A DNA stretch of 64,000 nt from Bacteroidales bacterium (GTDB lineage Bacteria; Bacteroidota; Bacteroidia; Bacteroidales; P3), in assembly GCA_017429685.1 (NCBI GenBank), contig JAFROL010000022.1:34765-98764 (forward strand), written 5' to 3'. The notes under the pieces are model-generated. The model was given only the letters and a program-made list of their open reading frames with translations, ran no database searches and had not been told where the DNA came from. The position numbers and the translations under genes were made by a program. The first letter of the stretch is position 1, and each line of letters opens with the position of its first letter. Positions 44,317-54,179 of this stretch are shown in pieces.

Positions 44317-45222
44317 TTATTGTTTTAGAAAACTCATTGAGTCTAAATCTTTTGCCAACATTCTACTGAAACGTTCTGCACCTTTTCTGTTTAGATGTTG
44401 AGCATTGTAGAACAAAGATGTGTCGTAACAAATCGAATCGTGAGAGTAATTGAGAATAGGAATGTCGTATTTATTGGCAAGGTTGCGATACATAGTCCAC
44501 ATAGCTGCAGTGTCATCGATTTTGTTGGTGGCTTCGATATACATTGGAGAATGGACAAATATTACTTTCACTCTATCATCTTGGCATTCCTTCAACCATT
44601 GTTCTGTCATTACAAAAATGGTGGAATCGTGCTCATAAGGAATGTTTTTTATTTTTCTTAATTCCGTTCCATCCCAATCTTCGACTTTGCTATAATATCC
44701 TTTGTATAAAACCATTGTTTCGGGTTTGAAAAGATACCCCTTGAAGTGCCCATAATACTTGGCAAGTGGCAAATAACGGTCAAATATATTAAAATGATGA
44801 GTGTTTTTCACACAATCCCATATATCTTTGTTTAAAAGATAAGGATAAAACTGTTCTCTGTCTAGAGGGTCGCTCTTACACATAGACATAAAATAGATGT
44901 CACAAAGAACTAATTTGGGCTTATTATTGTATTTTCTATATAGGTTATAACATAAAATACTGATATCTAATTTCTTTCCGTCGCACCCCAAATTATAACA
45001 ATTTGTATGTAGAACGCTGTCAATTATTCTTGGACTATATTGGACCCACGCACGAGAACTACCGAGAATAATTATGTCGTTATTCATTTTACCTGAAAGC
45101 AGATGACTCCAAGGACGTTCGTGTGTTTTTTTTATCCTATTGGCAAGAGCAATATCAATAACTAACGAGATAGTTAAAAAAACAATAAAAAAGAGTATAG
45201 TGTGAGTCACAAATTTCTTCAT
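44317..45222 (-). CDS. SGNH-fold protein, paralogue A
   Basis: 301 residues. Membrane anchor at about 6-27; DIIILGSSRAWVQYSP is block I with the presumed nucleophile serine; CYNLGCDGKKLD follows; NAQHLNRKGAERFS is block V. The usual block V aspartate three residues before His is Asn here. Closest in the window to paralogue D (both share EATNKI-DTAAMWTMYRN). It is probably a periplasmic partner of the MBOAT protein in glycan acylation. Confidence 0.75.
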   Translation of the reverse strand: MKKFVTHTILFFIVFLTISLVIDIALANRIKKTHERPWSHLLSGKMNNDIIILGSSRAWVQYSPRIIDSVLHTNCYNLGCDGKKLDISILCYNLYRKYNNKPKLVLCDIYFMSMCKSDPLDREQFYPYLLNKDIWDCVKNTHHFNIFDRYLPLAKYYGHFKGYLFKPETMVLYKGYYSKVEDWDGTELRKIKNIPYEHDSTIFVMTEQWLKECQDDRVKVIFVHSPMYIEATNKIDDTAAMWTMYRNLANKYDIPILNYSHDSICYDTSLFYNAQHLNRKGAERFSRMLAKDLDSMSFLKQ

Positions 45223-45504
45223 CGTTCAGTGTTGGTAGAGTATAAAAGTCTATTTTCCAGATAAATATTGTTTTGTTTGGCTTATCGGTGAGTGGTTAAT
45301 GGTCATCCTAAACTATCTTGTTTTATTCTTTCTATATAAATGAAGTGTTCTTATGTGCTTGTCTGGTGTTTACTAAAAAGCATTACTAGTAAAAAAAGCA
45401 ATATCAATTTAGATAATTGTTAAATTGAAAATATTTATGATATAATAACACAAATGAGATTATTGCAAAACCTATTATGACATTAGTGTCCATTAGGAAA
45501 ATAG

Positions 45505-46449
45505 TCATCTATTAATGATTAAGATTGAATCTAAGTCGTGGGCCAATATTTCAGAAAAAACGTCTGCACCATTACTGTTTAAATGTTCAGCATTGTGAAA
45601 CATAGTTGAATCTTTACAAATCGGATGATCAAGATAGTTTAAAAACACACAGTTACTCTTTTCTGCTAATTGTTCGTAAAACGAAACAAGATTGTCTAAA
45701 TCTTTTATTTTTGATTTTCCTTTGTAATATAGGGGAGAATAAACAAGAATCACTTTCCCACATTCTTTTTTTATTTCATTTAGCGTAATGCAAAAATCGT
45801 TTATTAAAGTGTCGTTATAAGAACATTCTATGGAGTTGTCTTCTATCCCTTCTAAGTCTGTTAAAGTGTTTTGGTCCCATAAATATGACTGGGCACAGTA
45901 TCCATTATTAACACAAGTGTCAAAAGTATTATGCAATGCATATTTAAATATGCCTGTTCGTTTCCAATATCTTAGAATCGGAATAAGTCTGTCAGAATAA
46001 CTATATTTATGTCGTTTATTGCAGATAGAATTCCAAACATCTTTATGAAAAATATATGGTGTGAATTGTTCATCCATCCACCTTCCGGAATAACAAAATG
46101 TATTATGAAATACATCCCATATTATAATAGTTGGCTTGTTCTGCGCGTTGTGCTTATATAAATTGTAACGCAATAAATCCATATCCACAGTTTTTCCGTA
46201 CATTGCCAAGTTGTAACATTTTTTTTCTAGTATTTTCTCAAAAATAGCAGGATTATAGCCGCAATCTGCGCGTGAACTACCCAAGATAATTATATCTGCG
46301 TTAATATTCGATTTGACAATATCTTCCCAAACTACAATGATTCTTGTTTTGGAATGTCTTATTATCCTTGTTACAATAATATCTGTTACAAGTATAATGA
46401 AAAACCAGATTGTAAGAAATAAACAAATTCTTTTAAGAAAGTGTATCAC
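45505..46449 (-). CDS. SGNH-fold protein, paralogue B
   Basis: 314 residues with the same layout as paralogue A: anchor at about 8-28, ILGSSRADCGYNP as block I, CYNLAMYGKTVD, and NAEHLNSNGADVFSEILAHD as block V, again with Asn in place of Asp. It is closest to paralogue C, with which it shares the C-terminal EILAHDLDSI. A 282-bp AT-rich gap to paralogue A holds an IS-end-like sequence (ATTAGTGTCCATTA at about 45484). Confidence 0.75.
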   Translation of the reverse strand: MIHFLKRICLFLTIWFFIILVTDIIVTRIIRHSKTRIIVVWEDIVKSNINADIIILGSSRADCGYNPAIFEKILEKKCYNLAMYGKTVDMDLLRYNLYKHNAQNKPTIIIWDVFHNTFCYSGRWMDEQFTPYIFHKDVWNSICNKRHKYSYSDRLIPILRYWKRTGIFKYALHNTFDTCVNNGYCAQSYLWDQNTLTDLEGIEDNSIECSYNDTLINDFCITLNEIKKECGKVILVYSPLYYKGKSKIKDLDNLVSFYEQLAEKSNCVFLNYLDHPICKDSTMFHNAEHLNSNGADVFSEILAHDLDSILIINR

Positions 46450-46573
46450 TATTGTTAGAATTGGAAATAAATAAATATCTCGATTTCAGAATAATATAGT
46501 GCTATTAATAATGTTTAACTTGTATTTTATACTATAATAATTAATTCAAGGAGCCCACTTTCACCGATGTCAA

Positions 46574-47500
46574 TCATAAATCAATGTTAAAGATTGAATC
46601 CAAATCGTGTGCCAATATTTCAGAGAAAACATCGGCCCCATAGCAGTTCAGATGGTAGGCATTTTTGAAAAGTGTAGAATCGTTGTTAATTGGATGGTTC
46701 ATATAGTTCAAAAGATAACAATGTTCATTTTGAGCTATCCAGCTAACAGTATCAATTAGTTTATAATTGTCTATTATTTTCTCCTGCCCAAGATAATAGA
46801 AAGGAGAGAAAACAATTATTACTTTGGAACCGTCAGATTTCATTTCTCTAATTGTTTTAATAAAATCATTGATGATACTATGATTGTAAGAGCAATGAAT
46901 AGAATGATTGTTTATTTTGCGTAAATCTTTTGAATCAAATTTTGTATATTCTTTAATATATCCTTTGTGTGTTAGATTGCCAGATTGAGGATATGATTTA
47001 ATCATATCTCTTTTCCAATATCTTAATAAAGGGAGGTATCTTTCTATAATCGTAATATTATGAGATGGGTTATGAATAGCATTCCAAACGTCTTCATCGT
47101 AAATATATGGCATAAACTGCTCGTCGCCATATCCTCCAGAACAGTCAAATGATTGTTGCATAATATCCCAGATTATGTATTCTGGTTGATGGTTTTTGTA
47201 TTTCTTGTATTGATGGTACCGGAATATATCCATATCAATACGTTTCCCATTTAGGCCAAGATTATAAAAGTCAGTATGGAGGACACTGTCGAACACGATA
47301 GGGTTGTAATGTGCATAAGCTTTGGAACTACCCAGAACAATCATATTGGCTGTTATCCGGCTATTAAAAATGTCATCCCAAATAATAAATTCACGTACCA
47401 CACTTTGTCGAATCATCTTTGTAATACAGATGTCAACAATCCCAGTAATTAGAATCCAAAGTAGTAAAAAAAACGAAATCCTTTTTATAAATACTAACAT
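46574..47500 (-). CDS. SGNH-fold protein, paralogue C
   Basis: 308 residues. Anchor at about 7-26; VLGSSKAYAHYNP as block I with Lys in place of the Arg seen in the other copies; FYNLGLNGKRID; block V NAYHLNCYGADVFSEILAHD, with Asn for Asp. It lies directly downstream of the intact MBOAT gene (87 bp), the classic arrangement of an acyl relay pair. Confidence 0.75.
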   Translation of the reverse strand: MLVFIKRISFFLLLWILITGIVDICITKMIRQSVVREFIIWDDIFNSRITANMIVLGSSKAYAHYNPIVFDSVLHTDFYNLGLNGKRIDMDIFRYHQYKKYKNHQPEYIIWDIMQQSFDCSGGYGDEQFMPYIYDEDVWNAIHNPSHNITIIERYLPLLRYWKRDMIKSYPQSGNLTHKGYIKEYTKFDSKDLRKINNHSIHCSYNHSIINDFIKTIREMKSDGSKVIIVFSPFYYLGQEKIIDNYKLIDTVSWIAQNEHCYLLNYMNHPINNDSTLFKNAYHLNCYGADVFSEILAHDLDSIFNIDL

Positions 47501-47586
47501 TATTAATTCCGCGAGTGTATATTATTTGAATACTGGGGAAAGTCCAGTAATATAAAAAAGAGTATAGCCAACATTAAAACAATGAA

Positions 47587-49038
47587 TCAGAACTGGAAAT
47601 AAATGAATGTTTCTTGGTTTCCTGAAAACAAGACTATGGTCAACATAATCGCATAATATATTACGTATCGCAATAATTTTGATTTAATGGTGATTTGAAA
47701 AGGATGATCCTTATCACGGTTAATCCATTCTACTACAAGCATCACTATGATAAATATAAAGGATTTTGATAATAATGGTACTTGAAATAGACTTGAGCTA
47801 AAGATACTGCTGAATATAAGTATCGTTTGTGAAATGTTGTCTGACCGAAAGATAATCCAACCCAAAGCGGCAAGAAGGAATGTAAATGACATTTGTAATA
47901 ATTCTTTAAAAGTCGGCATTTTCCGGTTCATAGCCACAATGTCTGTATATTTCCTGTTTTTCCCTCTTAAGATTAAAGGTAAGAATAGAATAGCGTGAAA
48001 TGCACCCCAAACAATAAACGTCCAGTTCGCTCCGTGCCAGAAACCACTGACGAGGAAAATGATAAAAGTGTTTCGAATTATTTTGGCTTTTGAAACGCGA
48101 CTTCCTCCAAGGGGAATATATATGTAGTCGCGAAACCAGGTGGTCAATGAAATGTGCCAGCGACGCCAAAATTCAGCTATGTCGCGGCTGAAATACGGTA
48201 CATTAAAGTTGCGTTTTAGTTTGATGCCAAACAATTTTGCACAACCAATAGCAATGTCGGAATATCCTGAGAAATCACAATATATTTGGAATGAGAATAG
48301 AATAGCGGCAACTAATAATGTGCTGCCATTGAATGATGGAATATCACTCCAAACTTGGTCAACAAATACTGCACAGTTGTCAGCGACGACCATTTTTTTG
48401 AAAAACCCCCATAACATTTGACGACATCCGTCGACAGCAGTCGCATAGTCAAATGTCCTTTTTTGTTGGAATTGAGGTAGAAGGTTTGTCGCTCTTTCGA
48501 TAGGACCAGCTACCAGCTGGGGAAAGAAACTGACAAAAGCAAAGAATGCAATGATGTCATTATTAGGCTCTATTTTTCGACGGTAGACATCAATGCTATA
48601 GCTTAACGCCTGGAAGGTGTAGAAACTAATGCCAACAGGTAGAATGATGTTGATCAACAACCTGTCGGCATTAAGAGTCGGAAATAATGCAACAATTGAT
48701 TCAACAAAAAAGTTGTAGTATTTAAACACACCAAGTATCAGCAGATTGATGACAATATTTATCGCAGTGATACGTCGAGTCCATCGTTTGCAGTAGATAT
48801 CTTCGTTTTCGTTATGGTTTTCTTTTGTTCTGACCTTTTCTATCAAAAGTCCTGAAGCATAACTGCAGGCTGAGGTAAAAGCAATAAGAATCAGAAAACG
48901 CCAATCCCACCACCCGTAAAAAAAGTATGAGGAAATAACGACAAAAGCATTTTGAAGTTTTAGCCTGTCTTTCAGCAGCCAGTAAAATGCAAAGGCAATA
49001 GGAAGAAATACGAGGAATTCTATGGAATTAAACAGCAT
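47587..49038 (-). CDS. MBOAT-family O-acyltransferase (AlgI/DltB type)
   Basis: 483 residues, about ten helices. MLFNSIEFLVFLP is the usual N-terminus; VAGPIERATNLLPQF, RRWHISLTTWFRDYIYIPLGG and SGFWHGANWTFIVWG are the family core, the last with the catalytic histidine. MBOAT proteins move an acyl group from a cytosolic donor across the inner membrane and hand it to an SGNH partner. A truncated second copy lies at 50340-50479. Confidence 0.93.
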   Translation of the reverse strand: MLFNSIEFLVFLPIAFAFYWLLKDRLKLQNAFVVISSYFFYGWWDWRFLILIAFTSACSYASGLLIEKVRTKENHNENEDIYCKRWTRRITAINIVINLLILGVFKYYNFFVESIVALFPTLNADRLLINIILPVGISFYTFQALSYSIDVYRRKIEPNNDIIAFFAFVSFFPQLVAGPIERATNLLPQFQQKRTFDYATAVDGCRQMLWGFFKKMVVADNCAVFVDQVWSDIPSFNGSTLLVAAILFSFQIYCDFSGYSDIAIGCAKLFGIKLKRNFNVPYFSRDIAEFWRRWHISLTTWFRDYIYIPLGGSRVSKAKIIRNTFIIFLVSGFWHGANWTFIVWGAFHAILFLPLILRGKNRKYTDIVAMNRKMPTFKELLQMSFTFLLAALGWIIFRSDNISQTILIFSSIFSSSLFQVPLLSKSFIFIIVMLVVEWINRDKDHPFQITIKSKLLRYVIYYAIMLTIVLFSGNQETFIYFQF

Positions 49039-49091
49039 AGTATTTTTTTTAATGAGTAATTTGAATTGTTTTCGCTATTTTTTAAAAAGGG

Positions 49092-49286
49092 TCATTAATG
49101 TCCATTAAATAAACAAAAACCAAATGTAATCATATAATTATTAGCAATTTTGAATGGTTTCTAATGCGCGACGATTTCAAATAGTCTTGTTATTAATTAT
49201 CAATTCTTTACAATAAATCGTACCTGTTTTTTAGGCTATTAGAAATCCGAATGATCGCATTTGGCTTTATTATAACTTTTAGTGGA
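49092..49286. repeat. Possible degenerate IS4-like remnant
   Basis: ATTAATGTCCATTAAATAA at the left and CTTTTAGTGGACAC at the right resemble the ends of the element at 58363-58586 (GTCCACTAAAAA), but the interior is unlike it and has no ORF. Confidence 0.3.
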
Positions 49287-49321
49287 CACTTGTGAAATAG
49301 GGTATGTATTAAGTCAGCTTT

Positions 49322-50233
49322 TTATTTATAACCTAAAGACTCAAGTTCATAAGCTAGTCTTTGTGTGAATAATTCAGAACCTTTACGATTAAGGTGCAAA
49401 GCCCCATAGAAATAGTTTGTGTCAAAACAAATAGAATCGCGTGTGTAGTCAAGAATAGGTATTTTGTATTTATTTGCTATGTTTCGATACATAGTCCACA
49501 TTGCTGCAGTATCTTCAATCTTATTTGTAGCTTCAATATATATTGGAGAATGAATGAAAATCACATTCACACTGTCTTCTTGACATTGTTGCAACCATTT
49601 CTCAATCATTTTAAATACAGTAGGGTCGTGAGCATAAGGTATTGTGTTTGGTATGTCTTCATTATTTTTATTGTATGAAATATCGCAACCATAGTATCCT
49701 TTATAGGTGGTATCTTTAATAAGAGAGTGTTTAATAACATCTTTAAGAATACCCCTGTATTTAATCAATGGAACATATTTGTCGATCATACTTAGTTGCT
49801 GATTTTCCTTAATGTTATTATATATTTCTTTGTTGAATAAATAAGGATAAAATTGTTCTCTAGCATAGAGGTTGCTTTTATTCATTGAACCATAAAAAAT
49901 GTCGCATAAAATAGTTTTAGGTTTGGGATTGTGTTTAATATATAGGTTATAGATAAAGATACTAATATCAAGGTTTTTCCCATCACGGCCCAAATTGTAA
50001 CAATTTGTGTTTAATATACTATCAAGAATAATAGGATTATAATGATGGAAAGCACGAGAAGAGCCTATAATCAACAAGTCGTTGTCCATCTTTCCCGAAA
50101 GGATCTTATCCCAAACAGAGTAATCGTTGTATGCAAAATGCTTAATTTTGTTTGTGATAATTATATCAGGGATTAATGCAAGTACAAAAGAAACAATAAA
50201 GAAAAACGAAGAATGTATAATGAATCTTTTCAT
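49322..50233 (-). CDS. SGNH-fold protein, paralogue D
   Basis: 303 residues. Anchor at about 6-27; IIGSSRAFHHYNP as block I; CYNLGRDGKNLD; block V GALHLNRKGSELFT with Gly where the aspartate is expected. It is nearest to paralogue A. Immediately upstream lies the broken MBOAT copy, so this was probably the SGNH half of a second MBOAT-SGNH pair. Confidence 0.75.
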   Translation of the reverse strand: MKRFIIHSSFFFIVSFVLALIPDIIITNKIKHFAYNDYSVWDKILSGKMDNDLLIIGSSRAFHHYNPIILDSILNTNCYNLGRDGKNLDISIFIYNLYIKHNPKPKTILCDIFYGSMNKSNLYAREQFYPYLFNKEIYNNIKENQQLSMIDKYVPLIKYRGILKDVIKHSLIKDTTYKGYYGCDISYNKNNEDIPNTIPYAHDPTVFKMIEKWLQQCQEDSVNVIFIHSPIYIEATNKIEDTAAMWTMYRNIANKYKIPILDYTRDSICFDTNYFYGALHLNRKGSELFTQRLAYELESLGYK

Positions 50234-50339
50234 TAATAGAGATAACCCTTGTGTTCGATAATTATAGTGGTTATAGGTATAATAGGATAAAGTGGCGTAA
50301 AATGGAAATAAACATTGTGCGGTTTCTTGCAGAAAGAAG

Positions 50340-50479
50340 AGCGGGTGTTAGATTGACATGTGTTAGAATCGAAAGAACGTTTCTGTAGAAATTGAGGAAA
50401 TAGTTTTGTTGCTCTTTCAACAGAATCGGCCACCTATGCTTGGAAAATATATCAGAAATTCTTTGGAGTTGAATAGCAT
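50340..50479 (-). pseudogene. MBOAT O-acyltransferase remnant
   Basis: Translated on the - strand from 50479, MLFNSKEFLIYFPS matches the N-terminus of the intact MBOAT (MLFNSIEFLVFLP). The sequence then jumps frame to VADSVERATKLFPQFLQKRSF, which matches internal residues of the intact copy (VAGPIERATNLLPQFQQKRTF). About 165 codons are missing between the two, and everything after them is gone. Confidence 0.85.
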
Positions 50480-50507
50480 ATAAATATAATAGTACTTTTT
50501 TATATTT

Positions 50508-51500
50508 TTAATTTTTTGTTGTTTTCCCAATTAATAATGGTACATACCTGTTTAATAGTAATATGATCGGGAAAAGGGTAATTATTGTGCATAAAGTACA
50601 TATAAATGCCCCCCATAAACCAAAATCCCCATATAATTTATGGCCGATTCTTTGAAAAATAATCAATACAGGTACGTGCAAACCCAAAACGACAATGGAA
50701 TTATTACCATAAAAACGAAGAATGGATAATGGCTTATTGTTGTCAAAAAAAGAGAAAATGGTTATTATAAAGAAAATGAAAGAAAAAGTTTTGATGTGTA
50801 AAATAATGTTGCTAATGAAAGTATTTGTTATATGAAGATTTGAAAAAAATGTGGCTATCAAATAGACAGTGATAGAAACGAGTATAACAATAATTCTTTT
50901 TTTATTTGTTTCGATATAATTAATTAGTTTTTTGCCGACCAAAGAACCAATTGCAAAGTATGTAAGGTAATGTAAGGCATTATTTATCATAAGCGGTGTC
51001 GGTATATATTGTGTAAAGACAAAGCAAACAGCACAGGCTATCGCTATAAACCAAATACTCCACTGTGGTAATTTGTTTATAAAGTAATAGGATAGTTGCA
51101 AAACGAATAGGCAAACCAAGAACCACAATGGAACATTCACATATAGGTAATCGGCGCGCCATTCAATTTTAAATAAATCAAGGATGCAATTCCATCGGAA
51201 ACCAACTAGTGTCTTGTGGTCCCATAGATAAACTATCATCCTATAAGGATATGATATAATGTAAAAAAAGAGAAATGGTACGCCAATTCGTTGAATCGTT
51301 TTCCGTGAAGAAGAGACAAAGGAGTCATTTTTATTAAAGAACATACCAGAAAGAAAGAAAAAAATTGGGACGTGGTAATAAGGTTGAGCAAATACAGGAA
51401 CACCAGCGTGCCACCATACAATCCAAAGAATGGCAAACCCTTTAACAAGGTCAATGTAATCTATTCGTCTATTATTAGTATGGTATATAGAAGTTTCCAT
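50508..51500 (-). CDS. Acyltransferase-3 family membrane protein
   Basis: 330 residues, about ten helices. YIDLVKGFAILWIVWWHAG is the N-terminal block with its histidine, and VPIFFFLSGMFF the second motif. It probably adds acyl groups to the glycan by a route independent of the MBOAT/SGNH pair. AT-rich like its neighbours; 23 bp separate it from the GT2 gene upstream. Confidence 0.88.
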   Translation of the reverse strand: METSIYHTNNRRIDYIDLVKGFAILWIVWWHAGVPVFAQPYYHVPIFFFLSGMFFNKNDSFVSSSRKTIQRIGVPFLFFYIISYPYRMIVYLWDHKTLVGFRWNCILDLFKIEWRADYLYVNVPLWFLVCLFVLQLSYYFINKLPQWSIWFIAIACAVCFVFTQYIPTPLMINNALHYLTYFAIGSLVGKKLINYIETNKKRIIVILVSITVYLIATFFSNLHITNTFISNIILHIKTFSFIFFIITIFSFFDNNKPLSILRFYGNNSIVVLGLHVPVLIIFQRIGHKLYGDFGLWGAFICTLCTIITLFPIILLLNRYVPLLIGKTTKN

Positions 51501-51523
51501 TATGCCTTATTATATGTTGCAAA

Positions 51524-52459
51524 TTAAAAACAGTTTGTTTTTCTGTATTTACAACCAAAGAGTTTGGCTTTATAGATGATATCGTATAAGAAGAAATGAA
51601 GAAAATTATGTTTATAAATGTGTATATACTTAAAAACATAAATTATTGTTTGTAACACATTGGTATTGGTTCGAAGATGTCCCAATGATACGTGTTGTTT
51701 TGTTGTCTGGTTGTTGAAAGGAAAATTGTTAGGAATATTGCATAATGGGCGATGGATGTTGCTGAAAATTTCTGGATGTTGTAGTTGGTGACTGATTCCA
51801 GCTTGTTGATTGCCGTGTAAACGATATTTTATTAATGGCTTGTCGATATAACCTAACCCATCATTATCCAGCGCTTTTAGAGCAATACAGTAATCGTGTA
51901 GCACATTGTCGTTATTACAATAACGGGTAAACGGAAAGCAAATGTCTTTTCGTATAGCCATAGTGGCACCTGTTGCCTTGTTGATGAAAAAAGATTCCAA
52001 AGAAAGACCATTATCAAAGAATCTCCGCATTTTTTTATTGAATCCGATACAATCCCACAATGATTTGTTAGAAAACTCTTTGTCGTCCTCAGTAATAAGC
52101 GTTGCGTCAGTAAAAACAACCGATTTCTGTGGATGTGTTTCAAACCACGATACAGTGGTTTTTACTTTGTCAGGATTCCAAATATCATCTTGGTCGGATA
52201 GGAAAATAATGTCCCCTTTACAGAGTGAAATAGCAAATTCAAAGTTGGCACAAACACCAAGATTATGTGTGTTTCTATGAATAATAATGTTAGTGGAACA
52301 GTTCTGCTTTAATTCCTCCAGAATCGCAATTGTATTATCTGTTGAACCATCATCACAAATGACTATTTCATCCACAGGTGTGGATTGTTCCAGAATAGAT
52401 TTGATTTGTTTGGTGATGTATTTCTCACCATTGTATGTGCATAAAGCGACAGAAACCAT
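51524..52459 (-). CDS. Family 2 glycosyltransferase
   Basis: 311 residues, GT-A fold. SVALCTYNGEKYI at the N-terminus, CDDGSTDNT at about 35-43 (nucleotide site), SDQDDIW as the DXD region, and the C-terminal YRLHGNQQAG stretch, which is typical of rhamnosyltransferase-like GT2 enzymes. Cytosolic; adds one sugar to the growing repeat unit. Sugar and linkage unknown. Confidence 0.88.
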   Translation of the reverse strand: MVSVALCTYNGEKYITKQIKSILEQSTPVDEIVICDDGSTDNTIAILEELKQNCSTNIIIHRNTHNLGVCANFEFAISLCKGDIIFLSDQDDIWNPDKVKTTVSWFETHPQKSVVFTDATLITEDDKEFSNKSLWDCIGFNKKMRRFFDNGLSLESFFINKATGATMAIRKDICFPFTRYCNNDNVLHDYCIALKALDNDGLGYIDKPLIKYRLHGNQQAGISHQLQHPEIFSNIHRPLCNIPNNFPFNNQTTKQHVSLGHLRTNTNVLQTIIYVFKYIHIYKHNFLHFFLYDIIYKAKLFGCKYRKTNCF

Positions 52460-52479
52460 TTTTAAGTATTATAAAGATA

Positions 52480-53295
52480 TTAGCGGTAGTCCTTAAAGGA
52501 AGGTTTAATCCTTTTACTGAATAGAATATCTTTATGGTATTTTAAACATAATGGGTGGAATATGTTTCCTAAAATATTAGCCCATGGAATAGGGTATCCG
52601 TTTTCTTTCCCCCAAGGATCTGTGGCCGGATGATCTAATAATAAGGGATAGTAAAAATCAAGACGGTTATTCAGTTCTTTAAACCATTCTTCAGTAAAGG
52701 GTGTGTGTGGTCGAAAAATATATGCACAGTTACCAGCTAATAATCTCCAGTGGTTTTTTAAATCGTATGCTAATTGTTGATTGTATATGTTTTGGTATGC
52801 AGCACCATACCATCCTATCTCAGGGTAACCAATAAAGTAGGCTTTTGAGGAATTTAGTTTGTCAAAAGCTTCATTCCAAGAGTGAAAAATCATCTTTATG
52901 TCGCAATAGCCACCACCGTAGTGATGCATAAAGTAACATCTTAAATAATCAGCTTTGTGTACGGCAGAAAGGTATTGGTATGAAGGGTGAAGAGGAGACT
53001 CACTTTTAATGTAGTTGGTGAGTTCTTTAGGTGTGATTAGTTTCACCGTGACACCAGAATTATTTATGATTGATTGTAGGCATTCTGCACGATTCTCGGA
53101 CATTGTGTTATCACCTGTCCAAAAACAATATATAACTTTATCAACTATGCAATTAAAATTGATATCGTTATTGTAAGAAGGATTATTGCTTAAGAATGTA
53201 TTTTGATATTTGTTTTTGGAAAAGTGATATGGATGAAGAATAGAATATGTGAAGGTCCTGAATTGAATGGCTTTTTTTGTTTGAAATATATTCAT
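52480..53295 (-). CDS. GT32-like (OCH1-type) glycosyltransferase
   Basis: 271 residues starting MNIFQTKK; MQVKEDT at 53316 is an alternative that overlaps the gene upstream. KVIYCFWTGDN is the start of the GT32 core, HKADYLRCYFMHHYGGGYCDIKM holds the DXD-type motif CDIK, and LAGNCAYIFRPHTPFTEEW is typical of capsular-polysaccharide GT32 proteins. Likely transfers mannose or galactose. Confidence 0.82.
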   Translation of the reverse strand: MNIFQTKKAIQFRTFTYSILHPYHFSKNKYQNTFLSNNPSYNNDINFNCIVDKVIYCFWTGDNTMSENRAECLQSIINNSGVTVKLITPKELTNYIKSESPLHPSYQYLSAVHKADYLRCYFMHHYGGGYCDIKMIFHSWNEAFDKLNSSKAYFIGYPEIGWYGAAYQNIYNQQLAYDLKNHWRLLAGNCAYIFRPHTPFTEEWFKELNNRLDFYYPLLLDHPATDPWGKENGYPIPWANILGNIFHPLCLKYHKDILFSKRIKPSFKDYR

Positions 53296-53306
53296 AGTAT
53301 CTTCCT

Positions 53307-54179
53307 TTACTTGCAATGAAATAAAATGTTTTTGGCTATTTTTGAAGGATGAAGTAAATAGTATCCCAGTTTATATTCCTTAGATTGAAGAATCTTTTTA
53401 GTATTAAGAAACACAATAGAATCTGTAATTTCTTTAATTATAGGCATCTCTATAGAGTTTGGATTGGCGTTCCGCCGATGACATGCTTCCGTTTTCGCAA
53501 TTATCTCCCAATGTGCTGCTTTTATCAGATTGTCGTCAAGCGATGTATTGTTTCCTGTGCCACACCTATAATAATATAGCGGTCTGTCAATGAATAATGT
53601 TTTCCCCACTTCCTCCATTTTTAAATATAAGTCCAAATCTTCAGCGATTCGGTATTCGGCATTAATTCCCAAGGTGTTGTTATATAGTGACTTCTTGAAA
53701 GTGGCGAATTGAGATATGGCTCCACGTTTATAATTAAGAAAAGTTTGCCCTTCTGGAATATCGCATTGGTGTGTGGATATATATAAGGTGTTGAGTCCCT
53801 TGTCACAAGCATAATACTGAGAATATGCAATACTAACTTCAGGATGTTGCATATGGCTTTCAACCATCACTTCAAGAGCATCCTTGGTTAAAGCGTCATC
53901 GGCATCCAAAAAACCGCATATATCTCCTTTCGCCAGTTCTACACATTTCCTTTTAGTATATCCGCACCCATAGTTTTTGTCATTAAAAAAAACACGATAG
54001 TTTGATTTTGATTCCAATTCTTTTAAAATGTCGTTTGAATCATCATTCGACCCATCGTCAACAATGACAACTTCGTAATTCTTGTAGGTCTGTTTTTCAA
54101 CGCTTGCAAGGGCTTCTCGTATATACTTACCATCGTTATGGTTGGCTATCATTATTGAGAACAGAGGATTATCATTCAT
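53307..54179 (-). CDS. Family 2 glycosyltransferase
   Basis: 290 residues. FSIMIANHNDGKYI, VDDGSNDDSND and FLDADDALT are the GT2 nucleotide and metal sites. The C-terminal part (YYLLHPSKIAKN) is short and amphipathic and shared with the next gene upstream (YFILHPIYKLL), suggesting that the two are related. It overlaps the 3' end of that gene by 8 bp. Confidence 0.88.
   Translation of the reverse strand: MNDNPLFSIMIANHNDGKYIREALASVEKQTYKNYEVVIVDDGSNDDSNDILKELESKSNYRVFFNDKNYGCGYTKRKCVELAKGDICGFLDADDALTKDALEVMVESHMQHPEVSIAYSQYYACDKGLNTLYISTHQCDIPEGQTFLNYKRGAISQFATFKKSLYNNTLGINAEYRIAEDLDLYLKMEEVGKTLFIDRPLYYYRCGTGNNTSLDDNLIKAAHWEIIAKTEACHRRNANPNSIEMPIIKEITDSIVFLNTKKILQSKEYKLGYYLLHPSKIAKNILFHCK

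Noticed and set aside
44317-50233. SGNH paralogues as secreted esterases
   Set aside because: They are membrane-anchored, sit with an MBOAT gene in a glycan export locus and lack the block V Asp, so an acyl-transfer role is favoured, though not proven.
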